A stretch of DNA of 64,000 nt from Bacilli bacterium (lineage in GTDB: Bacteria; Bacillota_I; Bacilli_A; RF39; UBA660): the NCBI GenBank assembly GCA_017553685.1, contig JAFZKH010000004.1:1-64000 (forward strand), given 5' to 3'. Shown here in pieces: positions 51,746-59,641 of this stretch; the first letter of the stretch is position 1; every line of letters starts with the position of its first letter. The translations under genes were made by a program, and so were the position numbers. Under the pieces are notes generated by a model that did not search any database, had not been told where the DNA came from, and was given only the letters and a program-made list of their open reading frames with translations.

Positions 51746-52409
51746 GATGTACTCTCCTTACAAATTCCTCTGTAGAACTAGATATAACTGTTCCATCAGT
51801 AATTTGAATTATTTTATTACCTATTAAATTATCATGATCTAAATCATGAGTAATCATAATAATAGTTATATTATGTTTTGTATTTAATTCTGTAATTATC
51901 TTGTATAAATCTTTTTTAGATTCTATATCTAAATTATTAGATGGTTCATCTAATATTAATAATTTTTCAGTAGAACATAAAGATCTAGCAAGTAATACTT
52001 TTTGTCTTTGTCCACCAGATAATTCTTGAAAAGATTTATCCTTCAAATTACTAATACCTAGTAATTTTAAATTATCTAATGCTAGTTTCTTTTCTTTTTT
52101 AGTATAGAATAAAGTCTTATTTAAAGTACCTGATAAAACTATTTCATATACTGATGCTGGAAAGTTAGAATCTACTTTTGTTTCTTGAGGCATATAACCT
52201 ATAAATTCTTGTTTTAAACTATTAAATGTAATAGAACCACTAACAGGTTTAACAAGTCCAAGTAATGCTTTGATTAAAGTAGTTTTACCTGCTCCATTAG
52301 ATCCTACTACTATAACAAATTCTCCATCATCAATAGAAAAATTAACTTTATCTAATACAGTATGTCCTTCATAACCAATTTTTAAATCTTTAACTTCTAT
52401 TAAACTCAT
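51738..52409 (-). CDS. metal ABC transporter ATP-binding protein
   Basis: A 223-residue ATPase. Walker A is VVGSNGAGKTTLIKALLG, the signature FQELSGGQRQKVLLARSL, Walker B KLLILDEPSNNLD and the H-loop MITHDLDHD. The family is ZnuC/MntA-like by its permease partner. It overlaps the regulator by four bases and the permease by eight, so the three are coupled and co-regulated. Confidence 0.93.
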   Translation of the reverse strand: MSLIEVKDLKIGYEGHTVLDKVNFSIDDGEFVIVVGSNGAGKTTLIKALLGLVKPVSGSITFNSLKQEFIGYMPQETKVDSNFPASVYEIVLSGTLNKTLFYTKKEKKLALDNLKLLGISNLKDKSFQELSGGQRQKVLLARSLCSTEKLLILDEPSNNLDIESKKDLYKIITELNTKHNITIIMITHDLDHDNLIGNKIIQITDGTVISSSTEEFVRRVHHE

Positions 52410-52795
52410 ACTCTAACCCCTTTTGTGCATTTCTTACATTCACCGTTAATAATAATGTGTTCTTTACTAATAATAAAACCATGTTCTTCTAAAATATGTT
52501 TAGATAATTTATCTGCATAATCACAATCTACATGGTAAAGCATTCCACATTTATTACACTTTAAATAAAAATGATTTTCCTTCTCACATTTACCAGTATA
52601 ATGATATATTGCAGTATTATCATTACCTACTTTTGTAATACATCCATCTTCTTCTAGTTTATTAACTAATCTATAGATTGTAGTTAATCCTACATCACTA
52701 CCTAATAAATTATGTATATCTTTAATTGTAAAATCTTTTTCTAATTTAGAAATCTTATCTAATATAATATCTTTTTGTTTAGTATTATATGTCAT
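52406..52795 (-). CDS. Fur-family metalloregulator (Zur-like)
   Basis: A 129-residue Fur-fold repressor. The winged helix contains FTIKDIHNLLGSDVGLTTIY with RLVNKLEEDG; the metal half has ENHFYLKCNKCGMLYHVDCD and GECKKC, giving the structural CxxC pairs and His ligands. Gene context (Zn/Mn uptake) favours Zur. ATG 52795 fits AGGTGAGA upstream; an upstream GTG overlaps the SD. A 7-3-7 palindrome between -10 and the start (52811-52827) is its probable autoregulatory operator. Confidence 0.88.
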   Translation of the reverse strand: MTYNTKQKDIILDKISKLEKDFTIKDIHNLLGSDVGLTTIYRLVNKLEEDGCITKVGNDNTAIYHYTGKCEKENHFYLKCNKCGMLYHVDCDYADKLSKHILEEHGFIISKEHIIINGECKKCTKGVRV

Positions 52796-52810
52796 TATTC
52801 TCACCTCAAT

Positions 52811-52827
52811 TTGAAAACAATTTTCAA
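52811..52827 (-). promoter_or_regulatory. candidate Zur operator
   Basis: TTGAAAACAATTTTCAA is a perfect 7-3-7 palindrome just downstream of a TATAAT (minus strand, near 52838-52833) in the promoter of the Fur-family gene. It differs from the B. subtilis Zur box but is placed to repress the whole operon. Confidence 0.7.
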
Positions 52828-52858
52828 TTTTATTATATCATTTTTTAAATAAAAATCA

Positions 52859-52889
52859 ATAAAAAAAAGACTATTGTAAGTCTTTATTT
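52859..52889 (-). terminator. intrinsic terminator
   Basis: An AAAGACT/AGTCTTT stem with flanking A run includes the stop at 52871. Confidence 0.8.
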
Positions 52890-53482
52890 ATATAAACTAA
52901 ACTCTTTGGTCCATCAGGAGTCTCCCCTGTATTAGGTTTAGTCTTTGAATTTTCTAATGCAATAATTTCTGGTAATTGTTTAAAGAACTCTTCGAATATA
53001 TTTGTTGTAGACCAAGTTCTATTTAATTTAATTGGAATATAAAATGAAGAATTAATATCACTTACATAACCAGGTCTTGGTTTTTGAGTTTTAAAATCTA
53101 AAACTACAGATTTAGGTGAGCAACTTATTACTATATAATTTGCAACTTCAGCAGATGCTTGATTTGAATATACTTCAATACTATCTTTTTCTACTGAACC
53201 ATATCTCATTCTATCTGCTTTTAAATTATTAAATAAACTAACAAATAAACTATATAGATCAGGATACTCAATACTTCCTACTTCTAATTTTAAAGAGAAT
53301 TCACCATCATATTCTATTTCTCTTTTCTTTTCTTTATTTTCATCATATTTATCACAATAATCCATAACTATATATAAATCATTGTCATTTCCATATTTAA
53401 AAGTTACTTCATTTAAACCATCACGAATTACACATTCTGGTGTTTGTTTAATTTCATTATTATGTTCTTTTATATTTTCCAT
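52871..53482 (-). CDS. unknown soluble protein
   Basis: A 203-residue protein without membrane helix. The first 100 residues form an alpha/beta region with acidic KYDENKEKKREIEYDGEF; SCSPKSVVLDFKTQKPRPG near 125-143 is the most distinct stretch. No motif is recognised. It sits alone, with GGGGAGG before its ATG and a hairpin over its stop, downstream of the ABC exporter genes on the same strand. Confidence 0.6.
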   Translation of the reverse strand: MENIKEHNNEIKQTPECVIRDGLNEVTFKYGNDNDLYIVMDYCDKYDENKEKKREIEYDGEFSLKLEVGSIEYPDLYSLFVSLFNNLKADRMRYGSVEKDSIEVYSNQASAEVANYIVISCSPKSVVLDFKTQKPRPGYVSDINSSFYIPIKLNRTWSTTNIFEEFFKQLPEIIALENSKTKPNTGETPDGPKSLVYINKDLQ

Positions 53483-53518
53483 AAAATCCTCCCCTGATTT
53501 TTATAATTATATCATATC

Positions 53519-55138
53519 TTAGGCTTCTAGACTACTAAATTTTTTAGTACCCCATTTATTTAATATTAAATATAATATTAGATCTACTAAAATAAATACT
53601 ACAGTGAATCCTAATAAAACTATTTTTGTATTAAATCCTATTATCATAAACATTATTAATAAAAATACTGTAAAAAACATAATACCCATTCCTGTAAAGA
53701 CTGCTACTAAGGAACTAGTACTTTGTTTTACTACTTCAGCACTATTTTCAGCATCTAATTTAGGATATTTTAAATTAACTAATATTCCTATTAAATGAGA
53801 TATTAAAGGCATTACAATAGCTATTATAAGTAATAATATAAATTCTATAATATCTACTTTAAATTTAATTAATAATGCTATTAAACCTACTATAAATACT
53901 GGTGTAGTAATAATCATACAAGCATATATCTTAGACATTAATATAGTTTTAGCTTTTATAGGAAGAGATTTTAATATATTTATATTTCTTCCTTCTAAAC
54001 TAATAACTGAGTTAGTAATAGATGTCATAAATGATGTAAATGACATTATTAATAAGATTATTAATGATATATGTTTCATCATTTCATCTGATGTTAAACC
54101 TGAATTAGGATTATTCTTAGTTAATACAAGTAAGAATAAATCTGGTTTAAATATCATAACTACTACTAATAAAAGAAATAGTATTAATCCAAAACCTGAA
54201 TTAATAATAAATACTGGTGTATTAAAGAATGTATTTAATTCTTTTTTTATTAAAGATGATCTAGGAGATCTAACTTTAATAATAGTATTTTTATTACTAC
54301 TCTTTTTAGTAGAACTCTTAACTCTAGTATTTATCTTAAAGTATACTTTACTAATTAATAAAATAGTTAATAAATATACTACTAAATTAATACCTATAAA
54401 TATTAATAAATCTATTATATTAAAGTTATTAACTAGTTTACCAAATACTCCAGCAGGATAATAATACTTAACTATTAAATCATTAAACCTACTAGCATTA
54501 TTAAGTAAGTATTCCATTACTTTACTACCACTCATAGAAGCCATAAATACACATGCTAATAGTATAAATGTAAATACTATTTCTACTATATTCTTATATT
54601 TGAATCTACTAGATATTGCTGTAGTTATTACTCCAATAATACTAGATAATGCTATAGGTATTATTGGTAACATTAATAACATTATTAAACTTATAACTAT
54701 ATATAAAACTAATGATCCTTTATTAAATGGAATATAAGCTATAATTACTGGTAATAGAAATACTGAATTATATAATAATTCAAATATATAAAATTTAAAT
54801 ATTCTAATAAATATTACAGTACTTCTTTTTATTGGAAGTGATAAAAGTAAATCATCATCTTTAGCATTAAATATTAAAGAAGATGTTTTATAGATACCTT
54901 CTATAAAAGTTAAAAAAGTTATAATAAAAGCAAATACAGATAAAAGTACATATGCATTACCATCTACATCTAATTCTTTAAATAATATAAATGATATACC
55001 ACCAATATAACCCATTAAATAAATAGCTAGAATAATAGGTAAAATTATACTAGACTTACCTTTTTTCTTACTACTTACTTTAAATAGATTCATATCAGAA
55101 GTCATACATGCTTTAATAAGAGACATTAACTTCTTCAT
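53519..55138 (-). CDS. ABC-2 type exporter permease
   Basis: A 539-residue membrane protein with about twelve hydrophobic segments in two halves. It resembles large ABC-2 permeases (YhaP/EcsB-like or lantibiotic-type). A soluble region near 285-310 (KKSSNKNTIIKVRSPRSS) lies between the halves. The ATPase gene upstream touches its start (sharing base 55138), so it is the membrane partner. The substrate is not predictable. No hairpin follows its stop. Confidence 0.82.
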   Translation of the reverse strand: MKKLMSLIKACMTSDMNLFKVSSKKKGKSSIILPIILAIYLMGYIGGISFILFKELDVDGNAYVLLSVFAFIITFLTFIEGIYKTSSLIFNAKDDDLLLSLPIKRSTVIFIRIFKFYIFELLYNSVFLLPVIIAYIPFNKGSLVLYIVISLIMLLMLPIIPIALSSIIGVITTAISSRFKYKNIVEIVFTFILLACVFMASMSGSKVMEYLLNNASRFNDLIVKYYYPAGVFGKLVNNFNIIDLLIFIGINLVVYLLTILLISKVYFKINTRVKSSTKKSSNKNTIIKVRSPRSSLIKKELNTFFNTPVFIINSGFGLILFLLLVVVMIFKPDLFLLVLTKNNPNSGLTSDEMMKHISLIILLIMSFTSFMTSITNSVISLEGRNINILKSLPIKAKTILMSKIYACMIITTPVFIVGLIALLIKFKVDIIEFILLLIIAIVMPLISHLIGILVNLKYPKLDAENSAEVVKQSTSSLVAVFTGMGIMFFTVFLLIMFMIIGFNTKIVLLGFTVVFILVDLILYLILNKWGTKKFSSLEA

Positions 55139-55845
55139 TATTTTTCCTCTAATTCCATAAATACTTTTTCTAGAGATTTATCTCCTTTTATTTCTTTCAT
55201 ACTTCCACTTTTTACTAATTTACCACTTTTTATAATAGCTACTCTAGAACATAGTTTTTCTGCTACATCTAATATATGTGTAGAATAGAAAACTATTTTA
55301 CCTTCTTTAACCATTTCATTTAGTATTTCTTTTATATCAAATACTGCTTTTGGATCTAATCCTACAAATGGTTCATCCATTATAAGAATCTTTGGATCAT
55401 GTGCTAAAGCAGATATTAAAACTGCTTTTTGTTTCATACCATGTGAATAACTATCAATAGTATCATTTAACTTATCTTCCATTTCAAATATCTTAGAGTA
55501 CTTCTTAATATTAGCTTCTCTAACATCTAATGGAGTTTCATACATATCACATATAAAGTTAATATAATCTATTGCTTTCATATGTTCATATGTTTCAGGA
55601 TTATCTGGAACATAAGCCATTAGTTTTTTACATTCAACAGGATTCTCTTTAATAGATTTACCATCTATTAAAATATCTCCTTCATCAAAATCATGTATAC
55701 CTACTATTGATTTTATTAATGTAGTTTTACCTGCACCATTATGTCCTATAAATGCAAATATATCTCCATCTTCTACAGTAAACGAAACATTATCTACTGC
55801 TATTTTCTTACCATATTTTTTAGTAACATTTTTAATTTCTATCAT
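55138..55845 (-). CDS. ABC transporter ATP-binding protein
   Basis: A 235-residue ATPase. Walker A FIGHNGAGKTTLIKSIVG, signature DSYSHGMKQKAVLISAL, Walker B KILIMDEPFVGLD and H-loop YSTHILDVAEK. The SYSHGM signature is typical of export ATPases paired with ABC-2 permeases (ABC-2/YhaQ type). ATG 55845 follows GGAGGTTGTT. It forms a two-gene operon with the permease. Confidence 0.92.
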   Translation of the reverse strand: MIEIKNVTKKYGKKIAVDNVSFTVEDGDIFAFIGHNGAGKTTLIKSIVGIHDFDEGDILIDGKSIKENPVECKKLMAYVPDNPETYEHMKAIDYINFICDMYETPLDVREANIKKYSKIFEMEDKLNDTIDSYSHGMKQKAVLISALAHDPKILIMDEPFVGLDPKAVFDIKEILNEMVKEGKIVFYSTHILDVAEKLCSRVAIIKSGKLVKSGSMKEIKGDKSLEKVFMELEEK

Positions 55846-55857
55846 AACAACCTCCAA

Positions 55858-55887
55858 GAAAAAAGACTACTTCCTAGTCTTTTTTAA
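55858..55887 (-). terminator. intrinsic terminator
   Basis: An AAAAGACTA/TAGTCTTTT stem lies over the stop of the 55867 gene. Confidence 0.85.
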
Positions 55888-56052
55888 TTTATCTAAATTT
55901 ACTATAAATAATAAAATATTAGCCATACCAGTACATCCTAAAGCAAAAGCTAATGATAGTTTCCAAATATTTAGAAAACTTAAAACAAGGAATGTAACTC
56001 CTCCTACAAAGAATACTATTGATATAATTGTTAATATTAAATTCTTATTCAT
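55867..56052 (-). CDS. small two-helix membrane protein
   Basis: A 61-residue protein with hydrophobic segments at about 5-26 and 33-52 and a basic end KLKKTRK. GGAGAATA precedes ATG and hairpins flank it on both sides, so it looks like a real single-gene unit. No family is recognised. Confidence 0.6.
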   Translation of the reverse strand: MNKNLILTIISIVFFVGGVTFLVLSFLNIWKLSLAFALGCTGMANILLFIVNLDKLKKTRK

Positions 56053-56085
56053 AATATATATTCTCCTATCAAGAATAATTATAAC

Positions 56086-56118
56086 ATAAAAAGACTAGAT
56101 TTCTCTAGTCTTTTTTAA
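56086..56118 (-). terminator. intrinsic terminator
   Basis: An AAAGACTAGA/TCTAGTCTTT stem spans the stop at 56115. Confidence 0.85.
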
Positions 56119-56810
56119 TTGTTCTTTGCTAATGTTTTTGTTTTAATAGGAGTTCCAAATGAAGTATATCCTTTTTCTTCTTTTATGCATTCTACAGGAA
56201 CAGTATTACGATAAATAATATATCCTCCTGCATATAAGTAAGCTCTACCTTCTACAGCATAATCTATTCCAATAATTTCATATCCAGGAACATTTGAATA
56301 TTGAACATTTTCACTATCTGGATTTGATATTGGTTTTAAAATTACATGTTCTCCAACTTCAAATCTTTTCTTGCCATTATTTTCATTATATGAATAATCT
56401 ATATTTTCTGGTCTTCCAAAATTTGTATAAACATATTCATTATCTTTTGTTTTACCAGTTGGAACGCAATATACATAATCTGTATTTTCATATAGGATAC
56501 ATCCTTGATATCCTTCCATAGATACACCAATAATTCTATATCCTTCTTGAGAAGGTAATTGAATAGTATCTTCAGTGTTATATGTAAAGAAACTTGAATC
56601 TGGTTTATCCATAGTAACAGATAATACATGTTCTCCAGGAGCAAATTCTCTTTCACCAGATACCTCTTCTATTCTTTGATCATTTCTAACAGATACTACA
56701 TCATTATATACTTTACCATCGCAACCTTTAACACAAGCATATAAAATTATAGTACCTACTAATATTCCTCCTTTTAAAATTACATATTCTTTTGAAACTT
56801 CTCTTCCCAT
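56115..56810 (-). CDS. unknown N-anchored exported protein under a Mn2+ riboswitch
   Basis: A 231-residue protein. A hydrophobic helix at about 10-27 ends at ILYACVKGC, which could be a lipobox-like or disulfide site. The outside part has two similar units: FAPGEHVLSV near 58-67 with GYRIIGVSMEG and YENTDYVYCVPTG, then FEVGEHVILKP near 150-160 with GYEIIGIDYAVEG, YRNTVPVECI. This internal duplication (about 95 residues each) is not a family I know. GGAGGTGATTATT places ATG at 56810; upstream frame lies in the riboswitch. Regulation by Mn2+ is predicted. Confidence 0.75.
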   Translation of the reverse strand: MGREVSKEYVILKGGILVGTIILYACVKGCDGKVYNDVVSVRNDQRIEEVSGEREFAPGEHVLSVTMDKPDSSFFTYNTEDTIQLPSQEGYRIIGVSMEGYQGCILYENTDYVYCVPTGKTKDNEYVYTNFGRPENIDYSYNENNGKKRFEVGEHVILKPISNPDSENVQYSNVPGYEIIGIDYAVEGRAYLYAGGYIIYRNTVPVECIKEEKGYTSFGTPIKTKTLAKNN

Positions 56811-56841
56811 AATAATCACCTCCACTACTATGTGAAGGCGG

Positions 56842-56953
56842 AAAAAAAGACCTTCACATAAATGTGAAAGTCTTGTCCAAATATACACTATTTTTATTGT
56901 ACGGATAACCGTCTTGACGTACAATAACATTTAAGGACTACTCCCTCTCAAAC
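56842..56953 (-). ncRNA. second yybP-ykoY type Mn2+ riboswitch with terminator
   Basis: On the minus strand GAGAGGGAGTAGTCC (56949-56935) pairs with GGACAAGACTTTC (56879-56867). GAGAG/CTTTC form P1, TCC/GGA form the next helix, and a TTATTGTAC/GTACAATAA stem encloses CGTCAAGACGGTTATC. Compared with the riboswitch at 11719-11842 the second helix has covaried (TTC/GAA versus TCC/GGA) while GGGAGTAG, CGTCA and ACAAGAC stay. The 3' P1 strand again begins a GACTTTCACAT terminator (56872-56842), predicting an ON switch. Confidence 0.82.
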
Positions 56954-56960
56954 TGTTATA

Positions 56961-56989
56961 ATTATACCATATTTTGGCGATTTTGTCAA
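56961..56989 (-). promoter_or_regulatory. consensus promoter of the second riboswitch
   Basis: On the minus strand TTGACA (56989-56984), 17-base spacer, TATAAT (56966-56961), both perfect. Confidence 0.9.
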
Positions 56990-56998
56990 TGTGAGTAG

Positions 56999-57751
56999 TT
57001 ACCCTCTAGGTTTAAATACAGTGTTACCTATAACTATTAAACCTGCTCCTAAAAGAAGTAATATTATAGAAGGTATTACAAATATTACTCTCATACCAAA
57101 TATAGCTATACCTATTATTAAAAAGATTGCTATACTCATATAATGAATACCTACTAAAGTAAATATAACTCTAAATGTTTTCTTAACACCTACTTTAGAT
57201 AAAGATCCTTCTCTAGAATTATTATATACATATATTTGTTTATCTATATAAGAACTAGTTTTAGGTTTAATCCTATCATTAAACTTTTTATCTTCAGCAT
57301 AATTTATTACTTCTTCAAATCTTGTGTCTCCAATTAATTCTCTTTTATATACTTTACTCCATACAGTTGGATTCCACATAGGAGGTTTATCAGTAACTAC
57401 TACATCATGTTTATTACTAACCCAACTTAAATAAATAATATCTTTATCTTCTTTAATTTTCTTTTTTATTTCGGATATATAGTCTGCAGTAACCATATCA
57501 TCAGCATCTATAAATGCAATATATTTTCCTTTAGCGTTTTCTATACCAACATTTCTTGGTTTACCTGCTCCACCACTATTAGACTCTAAATGTATTACTT
57601 TAGCTTTTAATTTATCTAACTCTTTTTCATTACATCCATCATCTACTATAATTACTTCTACTTCATTATCTAATTGAGGTTCTAATACAGTAAATAATCT
57701 CTTTATATGATCTAAAACATTATAATATGGAATAATAATTGTTAATTTCAT
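56999..57751 (-). CDS. GT2 family glycosyltransferase with C-terminal membrane helices
   Basis: A 250-residue enzyme. GT-A fold start LTIIIPYYNVLDHIKRL, VIIVDDGCNEKELDKL, and the metal-binding YIAFIDADDMVTADYI (DAD). GGAGKPRNVGIENAKG is the acceptor-side helix. Two hydrophobic segments near 195-245 form a membrane end instead of the usual second domain. It probably adds a sugar to a lipid or surface polymer. ATG 57751 fits AGGTGAACAAT. It stands alone between the riboswitch promoter region and a hairpin. Confidence 0.87.
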   Translation of the reverse strand: MKLTIIIPYYNVLDHIKRLFTVLEPQLDNEVEVIIVDDGCNEKELDKLKAKVIHLESNSGGAGKPRNVGIENAKGKYIAFIDADDMVTADYISEIKKKIKEDKDIIYLSWVSNKHDVVVTDKPPMWNPTVWSKVYKRELIGDTRFEEVINYAEDKKFNDRIKPKTSSYIDKQIYVYNNSREGSLSKVGVKKTFRVIFTLVGIHYMSIAIFLIIGIAIFGMRVIFVIPSIILLLLGAGLIVIGNTVFKPRG

Positions 57752-57777
57752 ATTGTTCACCTATCATAATTATAACA

Positions 57778-57809
57778 TAAAAAAGACTATTTAATTCTAG
57801 TCTTTTTCT
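57778..57809 (-). terminator. intrinsic terminator
   Basis: An AAAAAGACTA/TAGTCTTTTT stem includes the stop at 57797. Confidence 0.85.
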
Positions 57810-58525
57810 TCTAGTAATTCAGGATACCTTTTTAATTCTATATCATTCATATTTATTCTAAGTTCTTTTAATAAATCAAATAATAGTTCTGATTCTTTAT
57901 CTAGGTCATAATCATATTTCTTAATTTCTATTTCTATAAAGTAACCTAGGTTTTCTACATCATCAAATGAGAACTCATATTTATCTTTATACATATAAAT
58001 TGATCTATGTTTATTAACATGTACAGATTCTTTTAAATCTATACAGTTAAAAATTATTTTTAAATTATCTATATTATCTATAGATACTTCATATTCTTCG
58101 AGTAAGCCTTTACTGTTTAGTTTTTTATAATTAAGAATATAATTACTATTTTCTCTTCTTATTCTAAGCCATTCTTTATTCATATCTCTATGACTTAATT
58201 TATAATAAATAGCTTCTTGATATTCTTCATTTATAAATTTAGATTTATCTTTAATCATATTAAGTATTCTATTTTGTTCATGTTCACTAGATCTTATTTT
58301 TAATTCTAGTTCTATATTACTATTATTACCCTCATTTATAAATGATAAGAAATTTATATTTAATATTTTACATATATCTGAAAGCATATAGATATCTGGC
58401 TCTGTTCTATTACTTTCCCAACTAGATACTGTTTTATCCGATACAAATAATTTGTCTGCTAAAGCTTGTTGTGACATTTTATTTTTAATTCTAAGTTCTT
58501 TAATTCTTTCACCAATATTAATCAT
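57797..58525 (-). CDS. XRE helix-turn-helix fused to a CYTH triphosphate domain
   Basis: A 242-residue protein. Residues 3-62 are an HTH_3 domain (IKELRIKNKMSQQALADKLF then VSDKTVSSWESNRTEP). From 69 a CYTH domain starts with the ExExK motif E72-L-E74-L-K76. EWLRIRRENSNYILNYKK, EEYEVSIDN, HRSIYMYKDKYEFSFDDV and FIEIEIKKYD follow in CYTH order, with ELKRYPELL at the end. CYTH domains bind or cut triphosphates (cAMP synthesis, thiamine triphosphate, tripolyphosphate). A repressor that reads a triphosphate ligand is inferred. ATG 58525 follows GAGGT. It is the last gene of a cluster with four unknown genes. Confidence 0.82.
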   Translation of the reverse strand: MINIGERIKELRIKNKMSQQALADKLFVSDKTVSSWESNRTEPDIYMLSDICKILNINFLSFINEGNNSNIELELKIRSSEHEQNRILNMIKDKSKFINEEYQEAIYYKLSHRDMNKEWLRIRRENSNYILNYKKLNSKGLLEEYEVSIDNIDNLKIIFNCIDLKESVHVNKHRSIYMYKDKYEFSFDDVENLGYFIEIEIKKYDYDLDKESELLFDLLKELRINMNDIELKRYPELLEEKD

Positions 58526-58548
58526 AGGGACCTCTTTATACATTTATT

Positions 58549-59001
58549 TTAACATACATTTTTTGGTTTAAAACCTAATTTCTTTTCTTCTTTTTGAAGT
58601 TTTTCCATTGATTTAACAAATTCAGATATAACTTTATCTTCAGGGGCTCCTTTATTTTCATCTCTTAATATTTCATATATTTCCATTCCTTGACTTAATT
58701 CACATGTTATACCTGTATGTCTTCCTATTATGAATCTTTCAAATCTTCTTAAGTAGTCATATTGTATTTCTTCATCATTTGTATTTCTTCTTTTCCATAC
58801 AGTTTCACTTAATCCACATTTAATACATGCATTTACATTTTCACCTTTTACAGTAATTAACTCATGAGTACAAGTAGATATCTCATCAAATCTTTTCTTT
58901 CTATATTTTCTTTCTTCACTTTCAGTAAAAATTAAACCTTTTGGTGCAAGTCTTAAGAAATTTTGAACAGGAACTCCCTCTATTGTAGTAACTAATGCCA
59001 T
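58549..59001 (-). CDS. unknown protein with a zinc-site-like Cys/His stretch
   Basis: A 150-residue soluble protein. STCTHELITVKGENVNACIK then CG near 42-63 is a C-x-H...CxxC stretch that could bind one zinc. The last 70 residues are helical and charged. I do not recognise a family. GGAGG before ATG; its start lies nine bases beyond the upstream stop, so it belongs to the 57797-60198 cluster. Confidence 0.68.
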   Translation of the reverse strand: MALVTTIEGVPVQNFLRLAPKGLIFTESEERKYRKKRFDEISTCTHELITVKGENVNACIKCGLSETVWKRRNTNDEEIQYDYLRRFERFIIGRHTGITCELSQGMEIYEILRDENKGAPEDKVISEFVKSMEKLQKEEKKLGFKPKNVC

Positions 59002-59010
59002 AATAACCTC

Positions 59011-59343
59011 CTATACTGTATTACCTACTAATGATGTTTTAAAATCAAACATATTAGTAATTTTTATATCTTCTGAATTATATTCATATGTTTTATTAAA
59101 TCCTTCAAATTCTTCTAAGACTAACTCATCTTTTTTCTCACATGGATTAATATCTTTAGTAGAAGTCTCTATTTTGTTTTCTAATTCTCTTATAATGTTT
59201 AATCTATTAAAGAAGTTTTCTCTAACATAACATTCATCATCTTTACTTTTACATTTTGAAGTAAAACTCTTTAATAATTCATCATTAAGTTTAACTCTTT
59301 CTTTAATAGCCTCATTAAATGAATTTATACATTGTTTACACAT
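59011..59343 (-). CDS. unknown Cys-containing helical protein
   Basis: A 110-residue protein starting MCKQCINSFNEAIKERVKLN, with a CxxC pair at 2-5, further Cys at 31, 38 and 68, and two predicted helices. Its start overlaps the end of the 83-residue protein gene by 19 bases, so it is translationally coupled. No family is recognised. Confidence 0.62.
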   Translation of the reverse strand: MCKQCINSFNEAIKERVKLNDELLKSFTSKCKSKDDECYVRENFFNRLNIIRELENKIETSTKDINPCEKKDELVLEEFEGFNKTYEYNSEDIKITNMFDFKTSLVGNTV

Positions 59344-59576
59344 ACGAAGTGATCTTTGTCAATATCTGTTCTTTTCCATGTTTGATTGTCTGCTGTTATA
59401 TATGGACATGAAATAATATACTCTGTTGTATGTTCTCCTTCCCTATAATATTCTTTTCTACTGCCAACAACATAACATTTTGTGATCATATATCCATAAA
59501 CTGTACTAGAATCAGTTACTGGATCTATGTCTTTGATAGGTACAACTGCATACCTAATTGGATAATTATTTTTCAT
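59325..59576 (-). CDS. small unknown protein behind the first palindromic control region
   Basis: An 83-residue beta-rich protein (RYAVVPIKDIDPVTDSSTVY, KCYVVGSRKEYY, EYIISCPYITAD). Three Cys residues lie in the second half (KCYVV, SCPY, VCVNN). GGAGGGATAC before ATG. Its 5' region (59577-59641) is a near copy of that before the 192-residue gene. No known family. Confidence 0.65.
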   Translation of the reverse strand: MKNNYPIRYAVVPIKDIDPVTDSSTVYGYMITKCYVVGSRKEYYREGEHTTEYIISCPYITADNQTWKRTDIDKDHFVCVNNV

Positions 59577-59641
59577 TGTATCCCTCCTCCATCTTCATAA
59601 TAACATATATTAACTATCCTTATTCTCTACGATTTGTAGAG
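59577..59641 (-). repeat. duplicated control region, copy 1, with palindrome CTCTACAAATCGTAGAG
   Basis: About 65 bases before the 83-residue gene match those before the 192-residue gene (60196-60260): a palindrome TCTACAAAYYGTAGAGAA, then a TATGTTAyTATGArG stretch and TGGAGGGATAyM-ATG. In this copy the palindrome (59625-59641) also encodes the end of the 192-residue protein. Confidence 0.75.

Noticed and set aside
56811-56930. Upstream extension of the riboswitch-controlled gene at 56115
   Set aside because: The extra 40 residues are translated from the riboswitch and terminator; GGAGGTGATTATT fixes the start at 56810.
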